Shown in pieces: positions 1 to 8,977 of a stretch of 64,000 nucleotides of DNA (the stretch's first letter is position 1; each line of letters starts with the position of its first letter). The notes under the pieces are model-generated. The model ran no database searches and was not told where the DNA came from. It saw only the letters and a program-made list of their open reading frames with translations. The DNA is from CAWKGV01 sp963849305. Lineage in GTDB: Bacteria; Pseudomonadota; Alphaproteobacteria; Acetobacterales; Acetobacteraceae. The stretch is taken from positions 186,001-250,000 of the forward strand of contig CAWKGV010000003.1 in the NCBI GenBank assembly GCA_963849305.1, given 5' to 3'. The translations under genes and the position numbers were made by a program.

Positions 1-2
1 CC

Positions 3-365
3 ATGGCTCGAGTCAGCGAGACTCAAACGCATAGGAAGCGAATCGACCTGCCTCTTGACGTGGTAGTTGAGGAGGTGATGGTGGACCTAGGGCGTCTGTA
101 CAAGGAGACGTCCTTAGCCTTCGCACGCGGCTCGAAGCTTAGGCGAGAGGGACGAGCCCCCTATCTGCATATTCTGCGTTGGTTGGCAAATAGTGAGGAA
201 TGGTCTCTCGACTTGCGGGAAGCGTTAAAAGCAAATCCAGAACATCGGGGCAGCATCGGCCAAGTGCTCGATAAGGGCTTTCTAGGCGCTCTCCTGTCCG
301 ATCCTGACAAGCGGCATCTATTCGAGCCATACTTGCATTTCGAACCTTCCACAAGCATTTTAAGC
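3..365 (+). pseudogene. TIR-domain protein, 5' part, cut by IS66
   Basis: Open frame from an ATG at position 3 (the true start may lie upstream of the window) that codes for about 121 residues of an alpha-helical N-terminal region ending in FEPSTSILS, where the IS66 element begins. Removing the IS and one copy of the 8-bp duplication lets the same frame continue as VEDPKFVFYLKNLIWREF and on towards the TIR domain at 2975-3538. I infer one original gene of roughly 330 residues: an N-terminal helical region followed by a TIR domain. The function of the N-terminal part is not recognised. The gene cannot now make a full protein. Confidence 0.7.
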
Positions 366-462
366 GTAAGCGTTTGGTGTGACCCGTCTGGCGGCGTGCG
401 GCGCGGTCAGAGATGTTGCTGCTTCGGGAGCCTCCTTCTGGAGTGTTCCAGAAGGAGGCTGA

Positions 463-873
463 ATGACCGAGGCGGAGATCGTCACGCGCCGGCGGAAGTG
501 GACGGGGGAAGAGAAGGCGGCTCTGCTCGCTGAGGTGGAGGCGGAAGGTGGCCGCGTTGCGATGGTCGCGCGGCGTCATGGGCTATCGGAGAGCCTGCTC
601 TACAACTGGCGATCGGTGGCGAAGGCGGCCATGCCGCCGCACAGGGCGGAGCCGATGGAGTTCAGGCCGATTGGCGTGATCGGTCGGACAAATGAAGCGC
701 CGCCGGCACTGCTGGTGGCACCTGAGCCGCGGTTGCCGACAGGCGAGCAGCGGGAAGAACGCACCAGCAAGATCGAGATCGCGCTTCCCAATGGCGTGCG
801 GGTGAAGGTCGGTGCATCCGTCAGTGAGAAGGCTCTGTCGCGGGTATTACGTGCCGTGAAGGGCGCGGTGTGA
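463..873 (+). CDS. tnpA: IS66 accessory protein TnpA
   Basis: A 136-residue protein with an N-terminal helix-turn-helix region (TGEEKAALLAEVEAEG, then VARRHGLSESLLYNWR), as in IS66 OrfA/TnpA proteins that are thought to bind the element's DNA. It starts at an ATG just after the left end and its stop overlaps the GTG start of tnpB (GTGA), which suggests coupled translation. The protein is identical in all three IS66 copies of the window. Its exact biochemical role in IS66 transposition is not settled. Confidence 0.9.
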   Translation: MTEAEIVTRRRKWTGEEKAALLAEVEAEGGRVAMVARRHGLSESLLYNWRSVAKAAMPPHRAEPMEFRPIGVIGRTNEAPPALLVAPEPRLPTGEQREERTSKIEIALPNGVRVKVGASVSEKALSRVLRAVKGAV

Positions 874-1224
874 TCAGCCTCGCACCTGGCACCAAGGTAT
901 TCCTCGCCTGCCGTCCGGTTGATCTGCGCAACGGGTTCGATGGCCTGGCAGCCAAGGCACAGCAGATCATCGGCGCCGACCCGTTCAGTGGTCACCTGTT
1001 CCTGTACCGCGGCAAGCGCGGTGACTATTTGAAGGCGCTGTACCTGGGACGGCAGCGGTCTGTGCCTGTTCGCCAAGCGGTTGGAGAAGGGCCGCTTCGT
1101 ATGGCCGCCGATTGTTGATGGCGCGATGACGCTGACGCCGGCGCAATTGGCGCTGCTGATCGAGGCGATGGACTGGCGCAGAACGGTAGCATCGCCGTTG
1201 CCGGCGCGGCCAGTGCTGGTCTGA
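870..1224 (+). pseudogene. tnpB: IS66 TnpB, frameshifted
   Basis: The intact version in copy 3 is 117 residues (IS66 Orf2 family, starting MISLAPGTKVFLACRPVDLR). Here the bases after KALY read TACCTGGGA instead of TACTGGGA, one extra C near 1042, so the product stops at 82 residues with a wrong tail. The remainder of the original frame runs to the TGA at 1222-1224. The same insertion is present in copy 2. TnpB is normally needed together with TnpA and TnpC, so this copy probably depends on the intact copy 3 in trans. Confidence 0.9.
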
Positions 1225-1285
1225 CAAGGCAGCAATTCATTGTTGATGATGGTCGGCAAATCGCCGCACCTGCCAAGGCTATCTT

Positions 1286-2875
1286 ATGTCGCTCGCCATG
1301 GCTGACCTGCCCGCCGATCCCGAGGCGTTGCGCGCGTTTGCGCTGGCCTGTCAGGCCGAGCTGAAGGCGGCCGAACTTTCGGTTCAGCTGCGAACACTGG
1401 AGATCGAGAAGCTGAAGTTCCAGATCGCCAAACTGCGACGCATGCAGTTTGGCCGTTCGTCGGAACGGATCACCCGGCAGATCGAGCAGCTCGCCCTGCA
1501 GCTTGAAGAGCTGGAGACCAGCGAGGCCGAGGATATCGTCAAGGCGGCGGCGGAACATCGGCCGCCGCCGCTGCGCCAGCGTGCGACGCCGAAGCGCAAG
1601 CCGTTGCCCGAGCACCTGCTGCGGCAGGAGATCGTTCATCAACCTGCGGCTGATGGCGCCTGCGTCTGCCCGGACTGCGGTGGTGGCATGGCGAAGCTCG
1701 GCGAGGACGTGACCGAGGTGCTGGACTATGTGCCTGGCCGCTTCCAGGTGATCCGGCATATCCGGCCCAAATACGCCTGCAAGGCGTGCGATGCGATCAC
1801 CCAGGCACCTGCGCCCGCGATGCCGACACCGCGTGGTCGTGCCACACCGGCGATGCTCGCGCATCTGCTGGTGTCGAAATACTGCGATCACCTGCCGCTC
1901 TACCGGCAGAGCGACATCTATGCTCGCGACGGGGTCGATCTCGACCGATCCACGCTGTGCGACTGGGTCGGTCAGGCGGCATGGCTGCTGGCGCCGATTG
2001 TCGAGGGGATCAGACGACACGTGTTCGCTGCGGAGAAGATCCACGGCGATGACACCACCGTGCCAGTGCTGTCGCCAGGTCTCGGCCGAACCAAGACCGG
2101 GCGGCTCTGGGTGTATGTGCGCGACGATCGACCATTCTGCGGCACGGCGCCGCCGGCGGCCGCCTACTTCTACAGTCCCGATCGTGGTGGCGCGCATCCG
2201 GCAGGGCATTTGGCAGAGTTCACCGGCTTCCTTCAGGCCGATGGCTACGCTGGCTTCGAGGCACTCTACGATCAGCGCGCCACCGATCGGAGCCTTCGCA
2301 CGAACCAGGCGATCACCGAGGTCGCCTGCTGGGCGCATTGCCGGCGCAAGTTCTTCGATGTCTGGAACGGCAAGAAGTCTCCGGTCGCCAAGCAGGCGAT
2401 CGAGCGCATTGCCACCTTCTACGCCATCGAGGCCAAAGCGCGCTTCGCGCCGACCGATGAGCGGCTGATGCACCGGGCCGATGCCGCGCCGCTGCTCGCC
2501 GCGTTCTTCAATTGGGCAGGCAAGGTCGTCACCAGGCTATCGGCCAAGTCAGAGCTGGCCGAGGCATTCCGCTATACGCTGAAGCGGCAGGAGGCATTGT
2601 CGCGCTTCCTCACCGACGCAAGGCTCGAGATCGACAACAACATCGCCGAGAACGCCATGCGCGGAATCGCGCTCGGACGGAAGAATTACCTGTTCGCCGG
2701 ATCAGATGCCGGTGGCGAGCGCGCCGCCGCCATCTACTCCATCCTGCAGACCGTCAAGCTCAATGAGATCAACCCGGAAGCGTATCTGCGCAACACCCTC
2801 GACCAGATCGCCAATGGGCACCCGATCAGCCAGATCAACGAACTAATGCCGTGGACGCCCTCAACACCGCCCTGA
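1286..2875 (+). CDS. tnpC: IS66-family transposase TnpC
   Basis: A 529-residue full-length IS66 transposase. It has an N-terminal coiled coil (about residues 30-95), a zinc-finger-like CPDCGGG motif near residue 130 followed by a second YACKACD Cys pair, a DDE catalytic core beginning near EKIHGDDTTVPVL (first Asp about residue 255), WAHCRRKF, and the C-terminal IDNNIAENAMRGIALGRKNYLF block with the catalytic Glu. The last residues lie close to the right inverted repeat. It catalyses cut-and-insert of the element. The reading frame is intact. Confidence 0.96.
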   Translation: MSLAMADLPADPEALRAFALACQAELKAAELSVQLRTLEIEKLKFQIAKLRRMQFGRSSERITRQIEQLALQLEELETSEAEDIVKAAAEHRPPPLRQRATPKRKPLPEHLLRQEIVHQPAADGACVCPDCGGGMAKLGEDVTEVLDYVPGRFQVIRHIRPKYACKACDAITQAPAPAMPTPRGRATPAMLAHLLVSKYCDHLPLYRQSDIYARDGVDLDRSTLCDWVGQAAWLLAPIVEGIRRHVFAAEKIHGDDTTVPVLSPGLGRTKTGRLWVYVRDDRPFCGTAPPAAAYFYSPDRGGAHPAGHLAEFTGFLQADGYAGFEALYDQRATDRSLRTNQAITEVACWAHCRRKFFDVWNGKKSPVAKQAIERIATFYAIEAKARFAPTDERLMHRADAAPLLAAFFNWAGKVVTRLSAKSELAEAFRYTLKRQEALSRFLTDARLEIDNNIAENAMRGIALGRKNYLFAGSDAGGERAAAIYSILQTVKLNEINPEAYLRNTLDQIANGHPISQINELMPWTPSTPP

Positions 2876-2909
2876 TCCAACGGTCGTCACCAAACGCTTA
2901 CTTTTAAGC

Positions 2910-3538
2910 GTTGAGGATCCGAAGTTCGTCTTCTATCTAAAGAACCTGATTTGGAGAGAATTTACGAGACAGGTGGGTTTCCCGGCCCACATCTTAAGGG
3001 TCGTTATGATTTCGCACTATCGTTCGCAGGGGCTGACCGAGACGTCGCTAAGCGGATGGCCGAGATCCTTTCGGAGCGCGAGGTCGCCGTGTTCTATGAT
3101 GAGAGTGAGCAGCACCGTATTATCGCCCAGAACGTTGAGGAGTATCTCGGGCCGATTTATCGGCGCGATGCTGATTACGTGGTAGCTCTACTTAGTCCTG
3201 CATACCCCACTCGGATCTGGACCAAATTCGAGAGCGACAATTTCCGCGAGCAATTCGGCAAGAATGCGGTCATCCCAATTCGGTATACGTCGGTGCAGTC
3301 CGGATTCTTCTCAGATGAAAGCAAATATGGTGGTTTATCGTTCGATCCGGCCGGTGACGAAGTGCGGCAACTTCAGGAGATAGCAGAAATTTTGTGTCGG
3401 CGACTTGTGTCGGATCGGCAGGAAGATGACGCTCGCGTTACCAAGGGGTTTGAAGCCGAAGAGGCTATCTTAACTGCGTTTGACGCATTTGACGGTAATA
3501 CGGTTGTTGAAAGCCGGCTTAAGGAAGGCGAAGCATGA
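2910..3538 (+). pseudogene. TIR-domain protein, 3' part with TIR domain
   Basis: Continuation of the IS-split gene. The upstream frame carries VEDPKFVFYLKNLIWREFTRQVGF to about 2981. The TIR domain is in the -1 frame (GPHLKGRYDFALSFAGADRD, then IWTKFESD with the Glu expected at the TIR NADase site), ending at the TGA at 3536-3538. The frame change falls at GGGTTTC (2975-2981), which has the form of a -1 slippery heptamer in the correct register, but a simple indel is equally possible. Alone, a 195-residue product could start at the TTG at 2951. TIR proteins of this type are commonly prophage or plasmid defence effectors that act on NAD; that role here is inference. Confidence 0.7.
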
Positions 3539-3688
3539 AGGTCCAGCTTGCCATCCGAAGCGGTCCTCGCCACCCGAAGCGGCCATCGAGGCACTGTCAC
3601 TATACGAGGCGACAGCACACGGGTATTTGAGCCCTAGCAAAAGTCACGCGCCCGCCTCACCCTCTTATCCCCAGGCGAGGGGGTTCCG

Positions 3689-4312
3689 ATGGCCAAAACG
3701 ACTGTTACACGGCGAGGGATTCTCGGCGGCACCGTCAGCGGTCTCGCGCTGCTTCCGGTCGCCGGGCGGGCCGACGAGGCGGCGCCCCAACCGCCGCCGT
3801 CCGGCGCGCCAACACCGAAGCCCGAGGCGCAAGACCCGCACCAGGACATCGTCCTGCTGGTCAACGGAAGGCGCCTCGCGCTGACCGTGGAGCCGCGCGC
3901 CTCGCTGCTCGACACCCTGCGCGAGCAAGCGGGGCTGATGGGCACCAAGAAAGGCTGCGACCGCGGCGCCTGCGGCGCCTGCACGGTGCATATCGATGGC
4001 CGCCGCGTGGTCTCCTGCCTGACCCTCGCGGTGCGCTGCCAGGGCAAGGCGGTCACGACCATCGAGGGCCTCGCGGCCAATGGCGAGCTGCATCCGGTGC
4101 AGGCGGCGTTCCTGGACCATGACGGATTCCAGTGCGGCTACTGCACGCCCGGACAGATCATGTCGGCCGCCGCGCTGATCGAGGAGGGCCATGCCGGTTC
4201 GGCGCCCGAGATCCGCGAATGGATGAGCGGCAACATCTGTCGCTGCGGCGCCTATCCCAACATCGTCGCGGCGGTTCAGGACGCGGCGCGGCAGATCACC
4301 CAGGAGGGCTGA
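3689..4312 (+). CDS. paoA: Periplasmic aldehyde oxidoreductase, [2Fe-2S] subunit (PaoA-like)
   Basis: A 207-residue iron-sulfur subunit of a xanthine-dehydrogenase-family enzyme. A twin-arginine signal (TVTRRGILGG, then a hydrophobic stretch and an Ala-rich cleavage region) exports the folded complex. Residues 50-207 hold two [2Fe-2S] domains: the plant-type cluster with Cys90, Cys95, Cys98 and Cys110, and the all-alpha cluster with Cys149, Cys152, Cys184 and Cys186 (FQCGYCTPGQ and ICRCGAYPN). A GAGGGGG ribosome site sits just before the ATG. It heads a three-gene operon with the FAD and molybdenum subunits 3 and 12 bp apart. It matches E. coli PaoA (YagT) in layout. Confidence 0.9.
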   Translation: MAKTTVTRRGILGGTVSGLALLPVAGRADEAAPQPPPSGAPTPKPEAQDPHQDIVLLVNGRRLALTVEPRASLLDTLREQAGLMGTKKGCDRGACGACTVHIDGRRVVSCLTLAVRCQGKAVTTIEGLAANGELHPVQAAFLDHDGFQCGYCTPGQIMSAAALIEEGHAGSAPEIREWMSGNICRCGAYPNIVAAVQDAARQITQEG

Positions 4313-4315
4313 GCC

Positions 4316-5293
4316 ATGCAGGCGTTTTCCCTGTCGCAGCCCGCGAGCATCGACGCCGCGACCGAGGCAGCGCGCAACGGCGGCACGAAATACATCGCCG
4401 GCGGCACCGACCTGCTGCAATTGATGAAGGACGATGTCGAGACGCCGACCCGGCTAATCGATCTGGAGGCACTGCCCCTGTCCGGCATCCGGGTCGGACC
4501 CGAAGGTTTGCGGCTGGAAGCGATGGCGCGGATGAGCGATGTCGCCGCGCATCCGGCGGTGCGCGAGGGTTGGCCGGTGGTGAGCGAGGCGCTGCTTGCC
4601 TCTGCTTCGCCGCAGGTGCGCAACATGGGCACGATGGGCGGCAACCTGTTGCAGCGGACGCGCTGCGGCTACTTCCGCGACACAGGTTTCTCCTGCAACA
4701 AGCGGGAACCGGGCTCCGGCTGCCCGGCGATCCGGGGCGAGAACCGGCTGCTCGCCATCCTGGGCGGGAGCGAGCATTGCATCGCCTCGCACCCGTCCGA
4801 TCTCGCGGTGGCGCTGGTGGCATTGGATACGCGGCTCGACTTGCGCGGCCCGGACGGAGCGCGCCGGCAAGTAGCGCTCGCGGAATTCCATCGCCTTCCC
4901 GGCGATACGCCGCAAACCGAGACGATCCTGGCGCCGGGCGAGATGATCGAGGCACTGACGGTGCCGGCGAGCCCGGCCGCGCGCCGCTCGCACTACCTCA
5001 AGGTCCGCGACCGGGCGAGCTTCGAGTTCGCGCTCGTTTCGGCGGCGGTCGGGCTGGAGGTGGAGAACGGGATCGTGCGCGATGCGCGCGTGGCCGCGGG
5101 CGGCGTCGGGACCAAGCCGTGGCGGCTGGCGAAAGTGGAGCAGGCGTTGCGCGGCCGGCCGCTATCCGAGGACGGGCTGCGCGACGCGGCGGCGAAGGCC
5201 GGGCAGGGCGCGCGCCCGGCAAGTCAGAACGGCTTCAAGCTGATCCTGCTGCGCCGCACGGTATTTCGTGCCCTGCAAACCGCGGCAGCGTAA
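4316..5293 (+). CDS. paoB: Aldehyde oxidoreductase FAD-binding subunit (PaoB-like)
   Basis: A 325-residue FAD subunit of the molybdenum hydroxylase family, which passes electrons from the Fe-S clusters. The FAD-binding segment includes YIAGGTDLLQLMKDD (residues 26-40) and NMGTMGGNLLQRTRC (103-117). As in E. coli PaoB it has the extra cysteine insert (Cys117, Cys127, Cys136, ending GSGCPAIRG) that binds an additional [4Fe-4S] cluster; this insert separates PaoABC-type enzymes from ordinary xanthine dehydrogenases. It lacks a signal peptide, as expected if it is co-exported with PaoA. ATG preceded by GGAGGGC. Confidence 0.9.
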   Translation: MQAFSLSQPASIDAATEAARNGGTKYIAGGTDLLQLMKDDVETPTRLIDLEALPLSGIRVGPEGLRLEAMARMSDVAAHPAVREGWPVVSEALLASASPQVRNMGTMGGNLLQRTRCGYFRDTGFSCNKREPGSGCPAIRGENRLLAILGGSEHCIASHPSDLAVALVALDTRLDLRGPDGARRQVALAEFHRLPGDTPQTETILAPGEMIEALTVPASPAARRSHYLKVRDRASFEFALVSAAVGLEVENGIVRDARVAAGGVGTKPWRLAKVEQALRGRPLSEDGLRDAAAKAGQGARPASQNGFKLILLRRTVFRALQTAAA

Positions 5294-5305
5294 CGGAGGA
5301 ACGTG

Positions 5306-7510
5306 ATGGGCATTCTCGGGGCTCCGATCGACCGGGTGGACGGCCGCCAGAAGGTGACGGGCGCGGCGCGCTACGCCGCCGAGTTCGCGGTGCCCGGCCT
5401 CGTTCATGCGGTGCTGGTGCAGAGCACGGTGGGCGCTGGCGCGGTATCGGGTTTCGATCTCGCCGAGGCGCAAGAGATGCCCGGCGTGCTGGCGATCATC
5501 ACACCCCGGGACGCGCCGCACCTGCCAATAAAGAAAGGCACCCAGCAGACCGTGCACGCGCCGCTGTTGCAGGACATGACCGTGTACTACAACGGCCAGC
5601 ACATCGCGGTGGTAGTGGCGGACACGCTCGACCGGGCGCTCGCCGCCGCTGCCAAGGTGCGCGCGCGCTACCAGGTCGGCGAGCCGGCGACACAGATGGA
5701 GGCGATGCTCGACCAGGCCTATCCGCCGAAGCATTTCCGCAATGGCACCCGGCCGCCGGATTCCCGGCGCGGCGATCCCGACGCGGCCTTCGCGAACGGG
5801 GCAGCGAAGCTCGACGCCACCTATGTCACGCCGATCGAGCATCACAACCCGATGGAGCCGCACGCCACCATCGCGCGCTGGGAGGACGGTCAGCGTCTCA
5901 CGGTCTGGACAGCGACCCAGGGCATCTCCGGCGCGCAGCAGTCGCTGGCCGCGCTGTTCGGCATCGACCCAAAGAATATGCGCGTGATCTGCCCGTTCGT
6001 GGGCGGCGGGTTCGGCTGCAAGGGCAACACGTGGCCACCCGCGACCCTGGCCGCGATGGCCGCGAAAGTGGTCGGCCGACCGGTGAAGCTGGTACTGACC
6101 CGGCGGCAGATGTACACCTCGAACGGCTATCGCCCGGAGACCATCCAGAAGCTGCGCTTCGCGGCGAACGCAGACGGGCGACTGGTGTCGATGCGCCACG
6201 ACGGCTACTCGCAGATGTCGATGCCGGCATTGGGCGAGTACAGCGAGCCGGTGGGGCTGGCGACCGAGATGCTGTATGCCTGCCCGAACGTGGCGGTCTC
6301 GCACCGGATCGTGCCCATGAACGCCAGCTTGCCCACCTATATGCGCGCGCCCGGCGAGGCGCCGGGCAATTTCGCGCTGGAATCGGCGATGGACGAGCTG
6401 GCGGAGAGCCTGCGCATCGATCCCATCGAGTTCCGCTTGCGCAACTACGCCGAGCGCGATCCGCATGAAAACAAACCGTTCGCCAGCAAGGCGCTGCGCG
6501 CGTGCTACGCGATGGGCGCGCAGGCATTCGGCTGGTCGCGCCGCAATCCCGAGCCGGGCGCGATGCGCGATGGCCGCTGGCTGGTCGGCATGGGGATGGC
6601 GACCAGCACCTACCCCACGCACCGGATGCCGGCCGCCGCGAACGTACGGATCGGCGCGGACGGGACGGTTCGGGTCCGCGTCGGCACGCAGGATCTCGGC
6701 ACTGGCACCTACACGGTGATGTCGCAGGTCGCCGCGGACACTCTGGGTGTGCCGGTGCGCTCAGTGCGGTTCGAGTTGGGCGACAGCGCGTACCCGCACG
6801 CGCCCGTTTCCGGTGGCTCGATGACGGTCGCGAGCGTCGGCCCGGCGGTCCAGGCGGTTTGCCAGGCGGCGCGGCGCAAGCTGTTCGAGATGGCGCTGGC
6901 CGACAACCGGCTCGGCTGGAAGGACGTGCCGATCGAGGCGATGCGCCTCTCGGGCGGCGCGGTGCACTCGCCCGCCGGCCGCGTGACCTCCGCCGAGCTG
7001 ATGGCACGGCGCGGGCTCGACACGGTCGAGGCAACCGTCAACGTGAAGTCGGGACCGGAAGAGCAGGAATATTCGATGCACGCGTTCGGGGCGCAATTCG
7101 CGGAGGTGCGGGTGGATCCCGAATTGGGCGAGGTGCGCGTCAGCCGCTACGTGGGCGCGTTCGATTGCGGGCGGGTGTTGAACGCGAAGACCGCGCGCAG
7201 CCAGCTCCTCGGCGGCATCACCTACGGCATCGGCATGGCGCTGCTGGAACAAACGCACGTGGATAGCGACACGGGCCGGATCGTCAACGCCAACATCGCC
7301 GAATATTTGGTGCCGGTGAACGCCGATGTTCCCGCGATCGAGGTCATCATGGTGCCGAACGACGAGCGCGTATCGAACCCGCTCGGTGCCAAGGGCATTG
7401 GCGAGCTGCCGATGGTGGGAGTGGCCGCCGCGGTGGCTAATGCCGTGCATCACGCGACGGGCCGGCGCGTGCGCAAGCTGCCGATCCGGATCGAGGATTT
7501 GCTGGCGTAG
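5306..7510 (+). CDS. paoC: Aldehyde oxidoreductase molybdenum-binding subunit (PaoC-like)
   Basis: About 734 residues, matching the length of E. coli PaoC. It carries the N-terminal a/b hammerhead (DRVDGRQKVTGAARYAAEF), the molybdopterin-binding segments (CPFVGGGFGCKG, then RAPGEAPG) and the C-terminal GAKGIGELP motif whose Glu (about residue 700) is the catalytic base of this family. It would oxidise aromatic or aliphatic aldehydes in the periplasm. A GTG lies at 5303, but the ATG at 5306 is better spaced from the GGAGGA site at 5295-5300. No dedicated maturation chaperone (XdhC/PaoD) follows; it must be encoded elsewhere. Confidence 0.92.
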   Translation: MGILGAPIDRVDGRQKVTGAARYAAEFAVPGLVHAVLVQSTVGAGAVSGFDLAEAQEMPGVLAIITPRDAPHLPIKKGTQQTVHAPLLQDMTVYYNGQHIAVVVADTLDRALAAAAKVRARYQVGEPATQMEAMLDQAYPPKHFRNGTRPPDSRRGDPDAAFANGAAKLDATYVTPIEHHNPMEPHATIARWEDGQRLTVWTATQGISGAQQSLAALFGIDPKNMRVICPFVGGGFGCKGNTWPPATLAAMAAKVVGRPVKLVLTRRQMYTSNGYRPETIQKLRFAANADGRLVSMRHDGYSQMSMPALGEYSEPVGLATEMLYACPNVAVSHRIVPMNASLPTYMRAPGEAPGNFALESAMDELAESLRIDPIEFRLRNYAERDPHENKPFASKALRACYAMGAQAFGWSRRNPEPGAMRDGRWLVGMGMATSTYPTHRMPAAANVRIGADGTVRVRVGTQDLGTGTYTVMSQVAADTLGVPVRSVRFELGDSAYPHAPVSGGSMTVASVGPAVQAVCQAARRKLFEMALADNRLGWKDVPIEAMRLSGGAVHSPAGRVTSAELMARRGLDTVEATVNVKSGPEEQEYSMHAFGAQFAEVRVDPELGEVRVSRYVGAFDCGRVLNAKTARSQLLGGITYGIGMALLEQTHVDSDTGRIVNANIAEYLVPVNADVPAIEVIMVPNDERVSNPLGAKGIGELPMVGVAAAVANAVHHATGRRVRKLPIRIEDLLA

Positions 7511-7514
7511 TTGC

Positions 7515-7627
7515 CGCTTGTCGCGAGAATCTAAGGGCTGCGCCCGTTGTTATTGTCATGGTCGCGCTTGTCGCGACCATCCACGCCTTCCGGCAGCCAA
7601 GCAAGTCGTAGATGTTCGCGACAAGCG
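7515..7627. repeat. Palindromic repeat cluster between paoC and hpnE
   Basis: The core CGCTTGTCGCGA occurs at 7515-7526 and 7565-7576 and inverted at 7616-7627. The middle copy is extended to a hairpin at 7558-7580 with a 9-bp stem (ATGGTCGCG) and a 5-base loop. The third copy could pair with either of the others. This looks like a REP-type element and could end paoABC transcription, though no T-run follows. Confidence 0.7.
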
Positions 7628-7726
7628 CGAGTATGACGTAGGATTGGCGTGGTCTCACGTTCAATCCAATCCCCGTTACGCCCGCAAATCCTCGATCCGG
7701 ATCGCAGCCTGCCTGTCTCGACCTCC

Positions 7727-8968
7727 ATGATAGGCCGCGTGCATGTCGTGGGGGCGGGCCTGGCTGGCCTGTCCGCCGCGCTAGCGCTCGCCGGGGCAGG
7801 CGTGCCCGTCATGATCAACGAAGCCGGGCCGGCGGCCGGAGGACGGTGCCGGTCCTATTTCGATCGCGAGCTGGGGCTGGCGATCGACAACGGCAACCAC
7901 CTATTGCTGACCGGCAACCGCGCCGCCTTCGCGTACCTCGACGCGATCGGTGCCGCCGGACAGCTCGGCGGCCCGGCCGAACCGCTGATTCCGTTCCTCG
8001 ACTTGCGGAGCGGGGCGCGCTGGCTGGTGCATCCTAATGCCGGCCGGTTGCCGTGGTGGGTGTTGGCGCGCGGCCGTCGCGTGCCCGGCACCAATGCAAG
8101 CGACTACCTGCGCCTGCTCGCGCTGTGCGGCATCGACGACGATCGGACAGTCGCCGAGGCGGTGCCGCGGGGTCCGCTCTACTCAAAACTGATCGAACCG
8201 CTCGCCATCGCGGCGCTGAACACACGGCCCGAGGTGGGGCTCGCGCGGCTCCTGGGCGCCGTGATCCGTGAGACGCTGATGCGGGGCGGCGCGGCGTCTA
8301 TTCCGCGCTTCCCGCGCGCGGGGCTGTCCGGCGCGCTGGTCGAGCCCGCGCTTGCCCGGCTGCGCGAGAGCGGAGCGGAGCTCCGGTTCAGCCGGCGCAT
8401 CGGCGGGCTGGCGATCGAGGGCGAGCGGGTCATCGGCCTCCAGGCGCCCGACGGAGCGGTGACGGTCAGGCCGGGCGAGGCGGTGGTGCTGGCGGTGCCG
8501 CCCTGGGTGGCCGGCGCGCTGCTGCCCGGATTGCGGACGCCGGATGCGTTCGAGGCGATCTTGAACATTCACTTCCGCGCCGTGGCCGATCCCGGTCCCG
8601 CCGGCTTGGTCGGCCTCCTCGGCGGCACGGCGGAATGGGTGTTCGTCAAGCAGGACCACGTCTCGGTGACGATTAGCGCGGCCAACCGGATGGTGGACCA
8701 GCCGGCCGAGGCGATCGCCGCCGCCGTCTGGCCGGATGTGCGCGCGGCCCTGGGTCTCGCAGATCCGATGCCGGCGTGGCGCGTGGTGAAGGAGCGGCGC
8801 GCCACCTTCGCCGCGACCGCCGCGCAGGACCGGCTGCGCCCCGGCGCGCGCACGCCGATCACGAACCTTGTACTGGCCGGGGATTGGACCGCCACCGGGT
8901 TGCCGGCCACGATCGAAGGTGCCATCAGGTCCGGCCGCCACGCGGCCGAGCTTCTTCTAACCCCCTGA
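7727..8968 (+). CDS. hpnE: Hydroxysqualene dehydroxylase HpnE
   Basis: A 413-residue FAD-dependent amine-oxidase-fold enzyme with an N-terminal Rossmann motif (VHVVGAGLAGLSAALALAGAG) and GGRCRSYFD for FAD binding, and the C-terminal LAGDWTATGLPATIEGAIRS segment that closes the cofactor site. HpnE reduces hydroxysqualene to squalene, the last step of the HpnC-HpnD-HpnE squalene route. The frame is open further upstream, but the ATG at 7727 directly precedes the Rossmann fold, so it is chosen. It lies 9 bp before shc, consistent with an operon. hpnC and hpnD are not adjacent here; the upstream neighbour is the pao operon. Confidence 0.9.
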   Translation: MIGRVHVVGAGLAGLSAALALAGAGVPVMINEAGPAAGGRCRSYFDRELGLAIDNGNHLLLTGNRAAFAYLDAIGAAGQLGGPAEPLIPFLDLRSGARWLVHPNAGRLPWWVLARGRRVPGTNASDYLRLLALCGIDDDRTVAEAVPRGPLYSKLIEPLAIAALNTRPEVGLARLLGAVIRETLMRGGAASIPRFPRAGLSGALVEPALARLRESGAELRFSRRIGGLAIEGERVIGLQAPDGAVTVRPGEAVVLAVPPWVAGALLPGLRTPDAFEAILNIHFRAVADPGPAGLVGLLGGTAEWVFVKQDHVSVTISAANRMVDQPAEAIAAAVWPDVRAALGLADPMPAWRVVKERRATFAATAAQDRLRPGARTPITNLVLAGDWTATGLPATIEGAIRSGRHAAELLLTP

Positions 8969-8977
8969 TCATCCGCG

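Larger units (their letters stand above)
366..2901 (+). mobile_element. IS66-family element, copy 1 (2536 bp)
   Basis: Complete element with terminal inverted repeats GTAAGCGTTTGGTG at the left and its reverse complement at the right. It is flanked by a perfect 8-bp direct repeat TTTTAAGC (358-365 and 2902-2909), the target duplication length known for IS66. It carries tnpA, tnpB and tnpC in the usual order. tnpB has a +1 frameshift, shared with copy 2 but not copy 3. It interrupts a TIR-domain gene. Confidence 0.97.

Noticed and set aside
1025..2473. 482-residue open frame antisense to the IS66 transposase
   Set aside because: It mirrors tnpC in high-GC DNA and recurs in every IS66 copy. 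It has no domain, and its composition is that of a shadow frame.
4132..6468. 778-residue frame overlapping paoA, paoB and paoC
   Set aside because: It is an alternative frame of the pao genes with Arg/Gly/Ala-rich shadow composition.
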